From contig CAVVHP010000016.1 of assembly GCA_963748105.1 (NCBI GenBank), forward strand, positions 142,522 to 206,521: DNA of 64,000 bases, written 5' to 3'. The position numbers and the translations under genes were made by a program. Within the stretch, counting starts at the first letter, position 1. The number at the start of each line of letters is the position of its first letter. The DNA comes from JAKAGZ01 sp963748105 (lineage in GTDB: Bacteria; Bacteroidota; Ignavibacteria; Ignavibacteriales; Ignavibacteriaceae). Shown piece by piece: positions 45,469 through 53,577 of this stretch. The notes under the pieces are model-generated. The model was not told the origin of the DNA and did not search any database. It saw nothing but the letters and a program-made list of their open reading frames with translations.

Positions 45469-45517
45469 TCGGGCGACTTCTGAATTTATTGACTAATTAT
45501 TATTTACTTTAGGACCG

Positions 45518-46054
45518 ATGCTTTTGGATAATAAAAAATGCCTGTTAGTTATTGATGTTTAAAAAGGAATGTTCAGCCTTTCCCTGGAAATATTTAAAGG
45601 TAAAAAGATACTCGATAATATTCATTCTCTTATTGAAAAAGCCCGGTCGGAAAAAGCACTTATTGTATACATTCAATACTGCGGGAAAGAGAACAGTCCA
45701 TTTTATGAAGGAACCGATGGATGGAATATTCATCCGCATGTAGCACCGGGAATTAATGACATAGTTCTGCATAAAAATCTCCCGGATTCATTCTAGGAAA
45801 CTTTGCTTGACGAAAAATTAAAAGGCAATGGAATAAATGAGCTTGTTATTTGCGGACTGGTAACGGAAGGTTGTGTAGATACGACAATCAGAAGGGCATT
45901 TAGTCTCGGATATAATGTAGAAGTGGCGCGTGATTGTCATAGTACAACAGACAACAGCGTAATTTCCGCGGAGCAGATTATAAGACATCATAACCAGGTC
46001 TTTAAAATATTTTCAACTGTACAATATTGGCAGGATATAAATTTTAAAGACTGA
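45518..46054 (+). pseudogene. Isochorismatase-like cysteine hydrolase with two internal stop codons
   Basis: Read in one frame from ATG 45518 this is a complete isochorismatase-family protein of about 178 codons. The catalytic Asp lies in LLVIDV, the Lys in VLHKNLPDSF and the Cys in CGLVTEGCVDTT. Two stops interrupt it: TAA at 45560-45562, where the family has Gln in VIDVQKGM, and TAG at 45794-45796 after PDSF, where Gln is also common. Each is one C-to-T change from a Gln codon. There are no frameshifts, so this looks like recent nonsense inactivation rather than read error. Reassignment of TAA/TAG is not supported, because neighbouring genes end on both codons. Confidence 0.82.
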
Positions 46055-46330
46055 CCGGCAATTTAACGGACCTTATTGTGGGCGGTGAAATAGTATTGGA
46101 CAGCTGCTATATATTAATGAGCCACTTTTGTTCCATTGTAATGACTGCGCAAAAGAGTGAAAAGCAATCGAGACAAAAAAATAAAAATCTGCTTTCGGTA
46201 GTTAGGTTTAATCAATTAATTATTTGTATTTGCTTATTAGAGGTTCTTCAGCTTAAATTAAACATTATAATAATGGCGAATGATATATAGATACATCCGG
46301 AGAAAGTGATTTTAAATACCGGGAATAATT

Positions 46331-46537
46331 ATGACTAATAAAAATTGGTTTAAAATGTTATTGACCGTATCATTTATAATACTATGTGTCCTGAATTTTA
46401 TCAGGATAGATTCGTTGTCGCATTCGGCAAGTGATACGCTGAGACCGTTTTTTATCCAGACAGTTATTTTAATATTATTACTTATTGCGGTTTATTATTT
46501 AACCGGGAAGAAGAAAAATATCATATCAAAAAAATAA
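46331..46537 (+). CDS. Small membrane protein (68 aa)
   Basis: 68 residues with two hydrophobic helices (about 9-24 and 41-58), a loop of about 16 residues (IDSLSHSASDTLRPFF) and a lysine-rich C-terminus. CCGGGAATAATT precedes the ATG. Followed by a terminator-like inverted repeat at 46545-46570. Unknown function; its reality rests on composition and on the terminator. Confidence 0.5.
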   Translation: MTNKNWFKMLLTVSFIILCVLNFIRIDSLSHSASDTLRPFFIQTVILILLLIAVYYLTGKKKNIISKK

Positions 46538-46544
46538 AATCCGG

Positions 46545-46570
46545 TAAAAGGGCACAGCCTAACCCTTTTA
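46545..46570 (+). terminator. Terminator-like inverted repeat
   Basis: TAAAAGGG and CCCTTTTA form a perfect 8-bp stem with a 10-base loop, 8 bp after the stop codon of the 68-residue membrane protein. The right arm itself supplies four T residues, but no further T run follows, so termination would be modest. Confidence 0.45.
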
Positions 46571-46677
46571 TTGAGTATAATTCTGACAGTTAAGCCTATA
46601 AAACAGAACTTTACCCGAAAACAGTTTGTTAAAAAACTAAATTACATATCCTATTCTCAAACCATAAGAAGGTGTAT

Positions 46678-47112
46678 ATGTCTAATTTTATTTCCCGCTA
46701 CGGCCTTTTCGTTGTGATCGGCGCGATAGTTGTTCTCATAGCAGTCAACGGCCTTTTCTCTTCATCCCCGGTCGTGATAGCCTTACAGGTAATTGCTGTC
46801 GGCATCAACATATGGGCGCGGCGTTCGTTCCCGGCTAAAACATTTCGTATTGATGCGACACCAACAGCGCAGACCATTATCCGCCGCGGTCCGTACACGT
46901 TGATCCGCCACCCGATGTATTCTTCCGTGTTGCTGATTATCTGGTCGGGGGTGTTATCCCATATTTCTTTGTTGACTGTAGTGATCGGTCTTGGAGCAAC
47001 TATTGTTTCAGTTATTCGTATTATTTCTGAAGAGCGTTTTCTTCGCGAACGTTACCCGGACTATGCAGAATATGTAAAAACGACAAAGGCAGTAATTCCT
47101 TACCTGGTTTGA
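46678..47112 (+). CDS. Isoprenylcysteine carboxyl methyltransferase-like integral membrane protein
   Basis: 144 residues from ATG 46678, which has AGAAGG at an ideal distance; a GTG six bases earlier is less likely. Four or so membrane helices, then the SAM-binding signature of the ICMT/PEMT group: RRGPYTLIRHPMYSSVLLI and SEERFLRERYPDYAEYVK, in which the RHPxY and E-x-x-L/F-x-x-x-Y-P-x-Y motifs are conserved. These enzymes methylate prenyl-cysteine ends or lipids in the membrane; many bacterial members have unknown targets. It is a single gene between two small clusters. Confidence 0.85.
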   Translation: MSNFISRYGLFVVIGAIVVLIAVNGLFSSSPVVIALQVIAVGINIWARRSFPAKTFRIDATPTAQTIIRRGPYTLIRHPMYSSVLLIIWSGVLSHISLLTVVIGLGATIVSVIRIISEERFLRERYPDYAEYVKTTKAVIPYLV

Positions 47113-47250
47113 GAGTTGTTTCAGGATATGATTATAACATCTGATTTACCCGGAGCAGATTATAAATAATTATAAGCGGGTTTTAAAATATTTTCACTGT
47201 AAAAGAATGGTGGACATAATTTCTAAATAGTATTAACAATGGAGGAGTCT

Positions 47251-47907
47251 ATGCGGGAAAAAGATGGATTTGAAGAACCTGAATTACCACCAATGATGGC
47301 GCAGGATTATTCAGAAGCTGATGACTGGCCGGGATATTTCATTGCAGTGCTTGGAAAACCCGCACGCGATACAACTATTGCAGCTCTGGATCATTTTGAA
47401 AAGGAGGGCTTTTCAAAAGGATTTGCCGTTGATATTGCTGCCGGTGAAGGACGCGATACACTTGAAATATTGAAACGTGGCTGGCGTGTGGAAGCAACGG
47501 ATGGACATCCGGAAGCTTTCAAGCATTTATGGTCGCGCGTTCCGGAAATTTCAAAGCCGGATTTAAAGACTATAGTGATTGACTTTTTAGATACGCAAAT
47601 TCCACAATGCGACCTGGTTAACGCCAGCTTTGCATTACCGTTCTGCAAACCGGGTGATTTTCCTGGGCTCTGGACTAAAATCATCGCGGCAATTCGCCCG
47701 GGAGGCCGTTTTGCCGGACAGTTCTTTGGGGATCGCGATTCATGGTCCTCAATGCCGGACCGGATGCATCACTCTCAGGAAGAAGTATTAAAACTGCTCG
47801 ATGGTTTTGAAATCGAAATGATGCGGATTGAAGAAAGAGATGACAAGCCGGAAGTGCGCAAGCCTAAACACTGGCATATGTTTCATGTTGTAGCGAAGAA
47901 GCATTGA
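47251..47907 (+). CDS. SAM-dependent methyltransferase, TehB-like
   Basis: 218 residues from ATG 47251, which lies just after GGAGGAG; an in-frame ATG at 47239 overlaps that site and is less likely. Motif I is AVDIAAGEGRDTLEILKRGW, with the acidic motif II WRVEATDGHPEAF, the motif IV region LVNASFALPFC and the GGRFAGQFFGDRDSW post-motif strand. The GEGRDT form and the short length resemble the TehB/thiopurine S-methyltransferase group. The substrate is unknown. Stands alone. Confidence 0.86.
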   Translation: MREKDGFEEPELPPMMAQDYSEADDWPGYFIAVLGKPARDTTIAALDHFEKEGFSKGFAVDIAAGEGRDTLEILKRGWRVEATDGHPEAFKHLWSRVPEISKPDLKTIVIDFLDTQIPQCDLVNASFALPFCKPGDFPGLWTKIIAAIRPGGRFAGQFFGDRDSWSSMPDRMHHSQEEVLKLLDGFEIEMMRIEERDDKPEVRKPKHWHMFHVVAKKH

Positions 47908-48028
47908 TACACTAAAAGGATCGGGGCAGTAAGATTTTTAGAGCGCTGTTTTATATTTATGCGCTGATTCAATCTCCCAGGTTATAATGGGAAAAGTGAA
48001 TATTCCCGGGAGCGCGCATAAGCCCAAT

Positions 48029-48073
48029 CAACCGCTTATTTAGTCTATCTGCTGTATATCAACAATTGTTTTT
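48029..48073. repeat. Dispersed non-coding repeat, copy B
   Basis: Second copy of the CGCTTATTTA-N5-TCTGCTGTATAT-N-AACAATTGTTTTT sequence also found at 45427-45467. It follows an imperfect CTCCCAGG/CCCGGGAG stem (about 47975-48012) and lies about 100 bp upstream of the four-repeat secreted protein gene. Confidence 0.55.
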
Positions 48074-48168
48074 TTGCCACCCAATTAAAACTTACCTTAA
48101 ATTATGATTATTACTAAGAAAATTAATCCCTTTCCCCGAACTTTAGTTAAATACCACAAGAGGTCTTT

Positions 48169-49941
48169 ATGAATTTTAAATCAGCTTACAGCTATATAAT
48201 TATGGCTTTTATTTTGAGTGTTTCTGTATTTGCCCAGCAGAACAATTCAATATTAGTCGGTAATATCGGTCCTGGCGAAATACACTCCGAAGCATTTTCT
48301 CTTAAGGGGGACGCAAATATTCAAATTACAGGTGAAGCAGCAACATTTAGTAACAGACACGGAAGCTGGTTTTTAGATTCGAACGACAAAGGATGGTCGA
48401 ATAATTTAATGTTTTATTGCTGGATACTTGATTCAAAAACCAGAAGAGTTGTATGGCATTCATTGGAAAAATATCCACAGATAAGAACTTCAGAAAGCAC
48501 TGATTTTATTTCTATTAACAGCAAAATTGATCTGCCTGAAGGTAATTATGAAGTTTATTATGCTTCAGCTAAAATGAATTATAGCTATAATAATAACAAT
48601 AATGATTTCATAGACTGGGTGAGTGATTTCTTCGGATTTAATTCCACCCAGTTTAGAAGTAAATACAAGGATAAACTGAAAGTAAAGGTCACCGGGCCGG
48701 CAGGAGTTTTTAGTCCTGTTAATATTGAACAATTAAGGAAAGATTTTCTGAGTTCATCAATTGTGTTAATGGAAGAAGCCGGAAACAATAAATCTTTCTC
48801 AAAAGGATTTTCGCTTAAAGGTGACACAAAGTTAAAAATTTATGCAATTGGTGAAGCAAGAGAAAATTCAACTTTCGATTATGCCTGGGTATATGATGAA
48901 GTGAAAAATAAAATAGCATGGCAAATGGACTGGAAGAACACTGAATATGCCGGCGGAGCAAAGAAAAATATTATATTTGATAATTACGTCTACCTGCCCG
49001 AAGGAACCTATACCGTTCATTATGTTACCGATGACTCGCATTCATATCAAAGATGGAATTCATTCCCGCCGAATGATCCTGCATTCTGGGGAGTTGCGGT
49101 TTTCCCGGCAACAGAAAAAGACAGGGCTAATGTTATACCTTTCAGAGAAGAGGATGCAGTAAGGCCTGTTGTTGAGTTAACGAGGATTGGAGATGATAAA
49201 CTTGTATCGCAGGGTTTGCGCATCAAACAACCACTCAAAGTGCGTGTTTTATGTCTCGGTGAGTCAACAGGCAGAAATGAATACGCAGATTATGGATGGA
49301 TAATAAATGCTGATACCCGTGAAACTGTCTGGACTATGAATGGAAGAGAAGCAGTGAATGCAGGCGGTGCAGAAAAAAATAAAATGATTGATGAAACAAT
49401 TAATCTTAAACCCGGAAATTATATTGTCTATTATGCTACGGATGGTTCACATGCTTATGACGACTGGAATGCTGCCAGGCCTTATGATCCTGAAAAATGG
49501 GGAATTACAATCTGGACAAATGATAATAAAAGTAAATCTTTAACTGAATCGTTTTCTGCAGATAATTATATAAGCAAAGATGTAGTCGCACAGATTATCC
49601 GTGTTAGAAACAATGAACATATTAAGAAAAGGTTCGAACTGAATAAAGAGACAAGACTAAGAGTTTATGCCTTAGGTGAAGGTTCGGGAAATAGTTTAGC
49701 TGATTTTGGGTTTATTAAAAACTCTGAAACAGGCAGAACTGTCTGGGACATGTCATACAGAAGAACAGAACACGCAGGCGGCGCAAGAAAAAACAGAAAA
49801 ATTAATGAAGTCATAACTTTACCAAAAGGAAGCTATGTTCTTTATTACGAAACTGATGGTTCACACTCATACGGTGACTGGAATGATAATCCACCGACAG
49901 ACCAGGAAGATTACGGTATTACTTTAAGCTACGTGAAATAG
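48169..49941 (+). CDS. Secreted protein with four tandem beta-rich repeats, unknown family
   Basis: 590 residues with a signal peptide (about 1-23, ending SVFA-QQ). The rest is four repeats of about 130 residues (about 25-175, 190-325, 335-465 and 475-590). Each repeat has the order: KxFxLxxxTxLRVYALGE, a tyrosine/phenylalanine-rich DYGWI, a T-G/E-R-T-V-W strand, an AGGAxKN turn, an I-x-LPxGxYxxYYxTDGSHSYxDWN segment and a final WGI. The first repeat is the most diverged and lacks AGGAxKN. No enzyme motif is evident; it probably binds something at the cell surface. CAAGAGGTC precedes the ATG, and a strong terminator follows the stop. Confidence 0.82.
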   Translation: MNFKSAYSYIIMAFILSVSVFAQQNNSILVGNIGPGEIHSEAFSLKGDANIQITGEAATFSNRHGSWFLDSNDKGWSNNLMFYCWILDSKTRRVVWHSLEKYPQIRTSESTDFISINSKIDLPEGNYEVYYASAKMNYSYNNNNNDFIDWVSDFFGFNSTQFRSKYKDKLKVKVTGPAGVFSPVNIEQLRKDFLSSSIVLMEEAGNNKSFSKGFSLKGDTKLKIYAIGEARENSTFDYAWVYDEVKNKIAWQMDWKNTEYAGGAKKNIIFDNYVYLPEGTYTVHYVTDDSHSYQRWNSFPPNDPAFWGVAVFPATEKDRANVIPFREEDAVRPVVELTRIGDDKLVSQGLRIKQPLKVRVLCLGESTGRNEYADYGWIINADTRETVWTMNGREAVNAGGAEKNKMIDETINLKPGNYIVYYATDGSHAYDDWNAARPYDPEKWGITIWTNDNKSKSLTESFSADNYISKDVVAQIIRVRNNEHIKKRFELNKETRLRVYALGEGSGNSLADFGFIKNSETGRTVWDMSYRRTEHAGGARKNRKINEVITLPKGSYVLYYETDGSHSYGDWNDNPPTDQEDYGITLSYVK

Positions 49942-49962
49942 GCACTGTTCCTCTCCTTTTTT

Positions 49963-50012
49963 GCCGTTCGGTAACAGATAATAGCTTTTGTTACCGGACG
50001 GCTTTTAATCTT
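49963..50012 (+). terminator. Rho-independent terminator
   Basis: GCCGTTCGGTAACA and TGTTACCGGACGGC form a 14-bp stem with one G-T pair and a 12-base loop, followed by TTTTAATCTTT. It lies 22 bp after the stop codon of the four-repeat secreted protein and insulates it from the third permease block. Confidence 0.88.
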
Positions 50013-50181
50013 TCCTTCAAAATATCATTCAATCCCAGGCAATTTCAGGATATATGCACCCATTTCAGCGGTAAATATAAAAAAACTCGTCATTAAGGCA
50101 GTAATTGGCAGGCTCTAACCCTAACTTTTTTCTGCTTTGACAAGTCTAATTATTATGTAATAATAATAGCCGGGTAGTAAT

Positions 50182-52593
50182 ATGATCAAGAATTACATGA
50201 AAATTGCGCTCAGGAATATTAAGAAACATAAATTATTTTCGTTTATCAATATTCTCGGTCTGGCTATCGGAATAGCCTGCAGCATATTAATTATGCTGTA
50301 TGTTAATTATGAATTAAGTTATGATACATACAACATTAAGGCCGGCAGAACATACAGGCTGGCGGTAAGCGCGCTTGTTGGCAACACTAAAATTCACCAG
50401 ACCTACTCTTCCGCAATAACATTTCAAAAGCTTCTTCAGGATTTTCCCGAGATTGAAACGGGAGTGAAGTTTTGCAAGCTTGGGCAGCTCCCGGTTTACA
50501 TCGGTGATAAGATATTTTATGAAATAAAAAATTACGCGGTCGATTCCACTTTTTATGATATCTTTTCAGTCCACCTAATCCGGGGAAATCCAAAGACGGT
50601 TTTAAGGGAACCTAATTCAGTTGTATTGTCAAAAAGCGCTGCTCTAAGGTATTTCAACAGCCTGGACGTAATAGGTAAAATTATTATACTGGATTTCACC
50701 GACGAATTCGGCAGGGTCAATTTCAAGGTAACGGGTGTATCGGAAGATATGCCGCAAAACTCTCATTTCCATTATAACATGCTCGTCTCCCTGACCAGTT
50801 TCCCTTCATTATTAAACAATAAGGGCTGGTCGGCAAATAACTTTATATCATACATTGTTCTGAAAAAAGGAACTTCCAAGGACGAATTTGATGCTAAGCT
50901 GAAGGATTTCACCAGGAAATATATGGGCGGCACACAGTATGATGCGTGGGTCGCTAAAGGTAATTACTGGGTATATTATTTGCAGCCTCTTACGGACATC
51001 CATTTAAATTCTGATCTTAATGGTGAATTTGAGTCCGGGGGCAACAGTACATATGTTTACATATTTTCCATAGTCAGCATTATAATACTGCTTATTGCCT
51101 GCATAAATTTTATGAATCTTTCCACCGCGAGATCTTCATTAAGGACAAAAGAGGTCGGGCTGAGGAAGGTCGTTGGTTCCGGCAAGAAAAGAATAATATT
51201 CCAGTTTTTAGTTGAGTCAATAATAATGGGCTATATTGCTTTGGTTGCAGCCCTGATAATTGTTGAAATTCTTTTGCCATTCTACCGCAATTTCGTCGGT
51301 AGTGATATAAGATTTTTATTTTTCGATAACTTTTATGTTATGCTGTCATTACTTCTGCTGGGATTATTCGTAGGAGTGATTTCGGGATTTTACCCGTCAT
51401 TCGTATTATCATCTTTCCAGCCGATAAGAATGCTGAAGAATGAGGTGGAACAAAGGTCAAATAAAATCTCATTCAGGAACATACTTGTTGTTTTTCAATT
51501 CGCTATTTCAATAATATTAATCGCGGGGACAATTATAATATATAAACAACTTCAATTCCTGCAGAGTAAAAATCTCGGGTTCAGCAAAGAACAGATCCTG
51601 GTGGTAAATAACCCAGGGTCACTCAGTAAAAATTTAGAAACGTTTAAACAAGCTTTGCAAAACTATAATAATATTATGGACGTGTCGGGATCAAATACGA
51701 TTCCCGGCAAGAGCTTTAGCAATATAGGGTTCGGGGCGGAAGGTGTTGATAATTCATTTACGCTGAATATATGTAGCTGCGATTATAAATTCGCAAAGAC
51801 TTTGAAACTTAAAATTGCCATAGGAAGATTTTTTTCAAAAGAATTTCCGGCGGATTCAAGCGCTATAATAATTAATCAAAAGGCTGCACAACTACTCGGA
51901 TGGAAAAATCCTCTTGGTATGAAGATCAATAACTGGGGGAAGCAAAGGAGAGACTTTCACGTAATCGGAGTAATAAACGATTATAATTATGAATCCCTTC
52001 ACCAGGAGATAAGGCCGATGGCCTTGTTCCTGAATGGTGGATATTATTCAGATACGGAACAATTCATTTCAATACGACTTAAAACCGGTGATTTACCCGG
52101 TACTATCAATTATGTACAAAGCACCTGGAATAAATTTGCCCCCGGCGCTCCGTTTGAGTATTCCTTCCTGGATAAGGATTACTATAACCTTTATCTGAAT
52201 GACAGAAAGACTATGGATTTATTTACTATATTCTCCGTACTGGCGATATTTATAGCGTGCCTTGGACTTTTCGGACTGGTTTCTTTTACTACGGAACGAA
52301 GGACAAAAGAAATTGGAATAAGAAAAATCCTCGGGGCATCAATATCAGGAATTATATTTATGCTTATTAAAGAATTTACAAAATGGGTTTTAATTGCAAA
52401 CATACTTGCACTGCCTTTGGTATATTACCTAATGAAAAACTGGCTGAAGGATTTTGCTTATCATATCAACTTAACTGTATTCCCGTTTATTTGTGCTGGT
52501 TTAATTACAATATTTATTGCAATAATAACTGTAGGTTATCAATCAATTAAATCTGCAATTTCAAATCCTGTTGAATCGCTGAGATATGAGTAG
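50182..52593 (+). CDS. Duplicated FtsX/MacB-type ABC permease 12
   Basis: 803 residues, intact. It opens the third permease block. The N-terminus is IKNYMKIALRNI; coupling motifs are KEVGLRKVVGSG and KEIGIRKILGAS; the tail is NPVESLRYE. The first periplasmic domain closes LQPLTDIHLNSDLNGEFES, like permeases 5, 6 and 8. The ribosome site is weak (GCCGGGTAGTAAT). A TTGGCA at about 50113 resembles a -24 element, but there is no fitting -12 half, so I do not call a sigma-54 promoter. It follows a strong terminator and so must have its own promoter. Confidence 0.93.
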   Translation: MIKNYMKIALRNIKKHKLFSFINILGLAIGIACSILIMLYVNYELSYDTYNIKAGRTYRLAVSALVGNTKIHQTYSSAITFQKLLQDFPEIETGVKFCKLGQLPVYIGDKIFYEIKNYAVDSTFYDIFSVHLIRGNPKTVLREPNSVVLSKSAALRYFNSLDVIGKIIILDFTDEFGRVNFKVTGVSEDMPQNSHFHYNMLVSLTSFPSLLNNKGWSANNFISYIVLKKGTSKDEFDAKLKDFTRKYMGGTQYDAWVAKGNYWVYYLQPLTDIHLNSDLNGEFESGGNSTYVYIFSIVSIIILLIACINFMNLSTARSSLRTKEVGLRKVVGSGKKRIIFQFLVESIIMGYIALVAALIIVEILLPFYRNFVGSDIRFLFFDNFYVMLSLLLLGLFVGVISGFYPSFVLSSFQPIRMLKNEVEQRSNKISFRNILVVFQFAISIILIAGTIIIYKQLQFLQSKNLGFSKEQILVVNNPGSLSKNLETFKQALQNYNNIMDVSGSNTIPGKSFSNIGFGAEGVDNSFTLNICSCDYKFAKTLKLKIAIGRFFSKEFPADSSAIIINQKAAQLLGWKNPLGMKINNWGKQRRDFHVIGVINDYNYESLHQEIRPMALFLNGGYYSDTEQFISIRLKTGDLPGTINYVQSTWNKFAPGAPFEYSFLDKDYYNLYLNDRKTMDLFTIFSVLAIFIACLGLFGLVSFTTERRTKEIGIRKILGASISGIIFMLIKEFTKWVLIANILALPLVYYLMKNWLKDFAYHINLTVFPFICAGLITIFIAIITVGYQSIKSAISNPVESLRYE

Positions 52594-52744
52594 GGAGATC
52601 ATAAACTAATGCATCAGGATAAATTCAAAGCATCGAACGTCCTGTAGCTCTTTTAAACTGAAGTTAGAACAAAATATCTGTTGACAATTACAAGCATTTT
52701 ATTTAATTAAAAATAGTACTGTTAAATTGAATTGTGAGGAGGAA

Positions 52745-53197
52745 ATGAAAAGACAATTATTTATTCTTGCATTTACATTATCATTTGTCCTTATAGGTTG
52801 TTCAGATACTAAAAACGAGGACATTTCAGGTCCCGACAAAACCAATGAAATCTTATCAAACCCCGGTAAAATAGACGGAACTTATCAATATTCCGGATAT
52901 GATGCTGATGGAAACCTTTTATCCAAAGGTACAATTACTTTAAATGTTAAGGATACTGTAATAAGCGGTTCCCGGAATCTTAAAGGAATTGGTTATGAAA
53001 GCGGTACTGGTGAAATATCCGGATATATAGATAATAATAATGTTACAATTAATCTTACCCCTAATTCAATTGGTCAGTTTATTCTTAAGGGGAAAATAAG
53101 TAACGGAAATCTTACCGGCGATCGTTTACTGGATACAGGTACATCAATAGTTGTTAGAAATGAAGGTACATTTAAGGCCGAAATAATTTCACAGTAG
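52745..53197 (+). CDS. Putative lipoprotein, unknown function
   Basis: 150 residues from ATG 52745, preceded by GAGGAGG at an ideal distance. A basic start and hydrophobic stretch lead to the lipobox LIGC (Cys about 19). The mature part has a KTNEIL linker and then beta-rich repeats (DGTYQYSGYDADGNLLSKGT, GEISGYIDNNNVTINLTPN, LKGKISNGNLTGDRLL), which resemble the beta-barrel or META-like domains of small surface lipoproteins. TTGACA at 52681 could be the -35 of a housekeeping promoter. It lies between permeases 12 and 13 and might be a passenger or accessory of them. Confidence 0.68.
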   Translation: MKRQLFILAFTLSFVLIGCSDTKNEDISGPDKTNEILSNPGKIDGTYQYSGYDADGNLLSKGTITLNVKDTVISGSRNLKGIGYESGTGEISGYIDNNNVTINLTPNSIGQFILKGKISNGNLTGDRLLDTGTSIVVRNEGTFKAEIISQ

Positions 53198-53408
53198 CAA
53201 TGTTTAATAAGATCTGAGGTTTATTCTATCAACAATTAAACTATATTTTTTAGTTTATTTTTATTCAAAGGCAAAAACCATCCAATCGTTACCTTCGAAA
53301 ATCAATTACCATTCATTTATAATGAATCTAAGTAAATAGTATTTTGTTTTACTGGGAAAAAACAATAAATGCTCTGCGGCCCGGTTATTTACATTTCAAT
53401 TTATTAAC

Positions 53409-53444
53409 TGTTCATTTACGTACACTCATGTCTGTTACCGGACG
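53409..53444. promoter_or_regulatory. Second candidate pair of UAS dyads
   Basis: TGTTCATTTACGTACA (53409-53424) matches TGTnCG-N4-CGnACA at 9 of 10 fixed positions. TGTCTGTTACCGGACG (53429-53444) matches at 8 of 10, exactly 20 bp further on, the same interval as at 3593/3613. The second half-site also shares TGTTACCGGACG with the terminator arm at 49989 and runs into six T residues, so a terminator remnant is an alternative for that part. Confidence 0.4.
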
Positions 53445-53514
53445 TTTTTTCGTTAGATCTTCTCCAAATTAGCCTGTTTTAGAGGCATTCCTTAAATAAT
53501 CACCCGGCAGTCAA

Positions 53515-53530
53515 AGGCATAAAAATTGAT
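53515..53530 (+). promoter_or_regulatory. Weak sigma-54-like element
   Basis: AGGCAT-N5-TTGAT has the -24 GG, correct spacing and TTG of the -12 element, but lacks the -12 C. It lies 70 bp after the dyad pair and 48 bp before the permease start codon, the same distance as the element at 3767 has to the adaptor start. Suggestive only. Confidence 0.3.
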
Positions 53531-53577
53531 TTACTAAACAAGAGTATATAATTGCTGCATTTTAAAAGGGTGGGCTG

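Larger units (their letters stand above)
53198..53577. other. 380-bp non-coding upstream region
   Basis: No gene recognised. It holds the candidate dyad pair at 53409-53444 and a weak -24/-12-like element at 53515-53530, both directed at the permease starting at 53578. The rest is AT-rich without repeats that I could follow. Confidence 0.5.

Noticed and set aside
45518..46054. Reassignment of TAA/TAG to Gln
   Set aside because: Many intact genes in the window end with TAA or TAG at the family-typical C-terminus, so a recoded genetic code is not supported.
46078..46290. 70-codon frame after the broken isochorismatase
   Set aside because: Poor start context, no hydrophobic or domain pattern and a codon make-up unlike neighbours; the 276-bp gap is better left non-coding.
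38591..49941. Integron cassette array with attC sites
   Set aside because: Gene content is cassette-like, but no pairs of RYYYAAC and GTTRRRY cores enclosing the genes could be found, and no integrase is present.
50111..50130. Sigma-54 promoter for permease 12 at TTGGCAGGCTCTAACCC
   Set aside because: The -24 half is good but the -12 position reads AACCC instead of TTGCW, so only half of the element is present.
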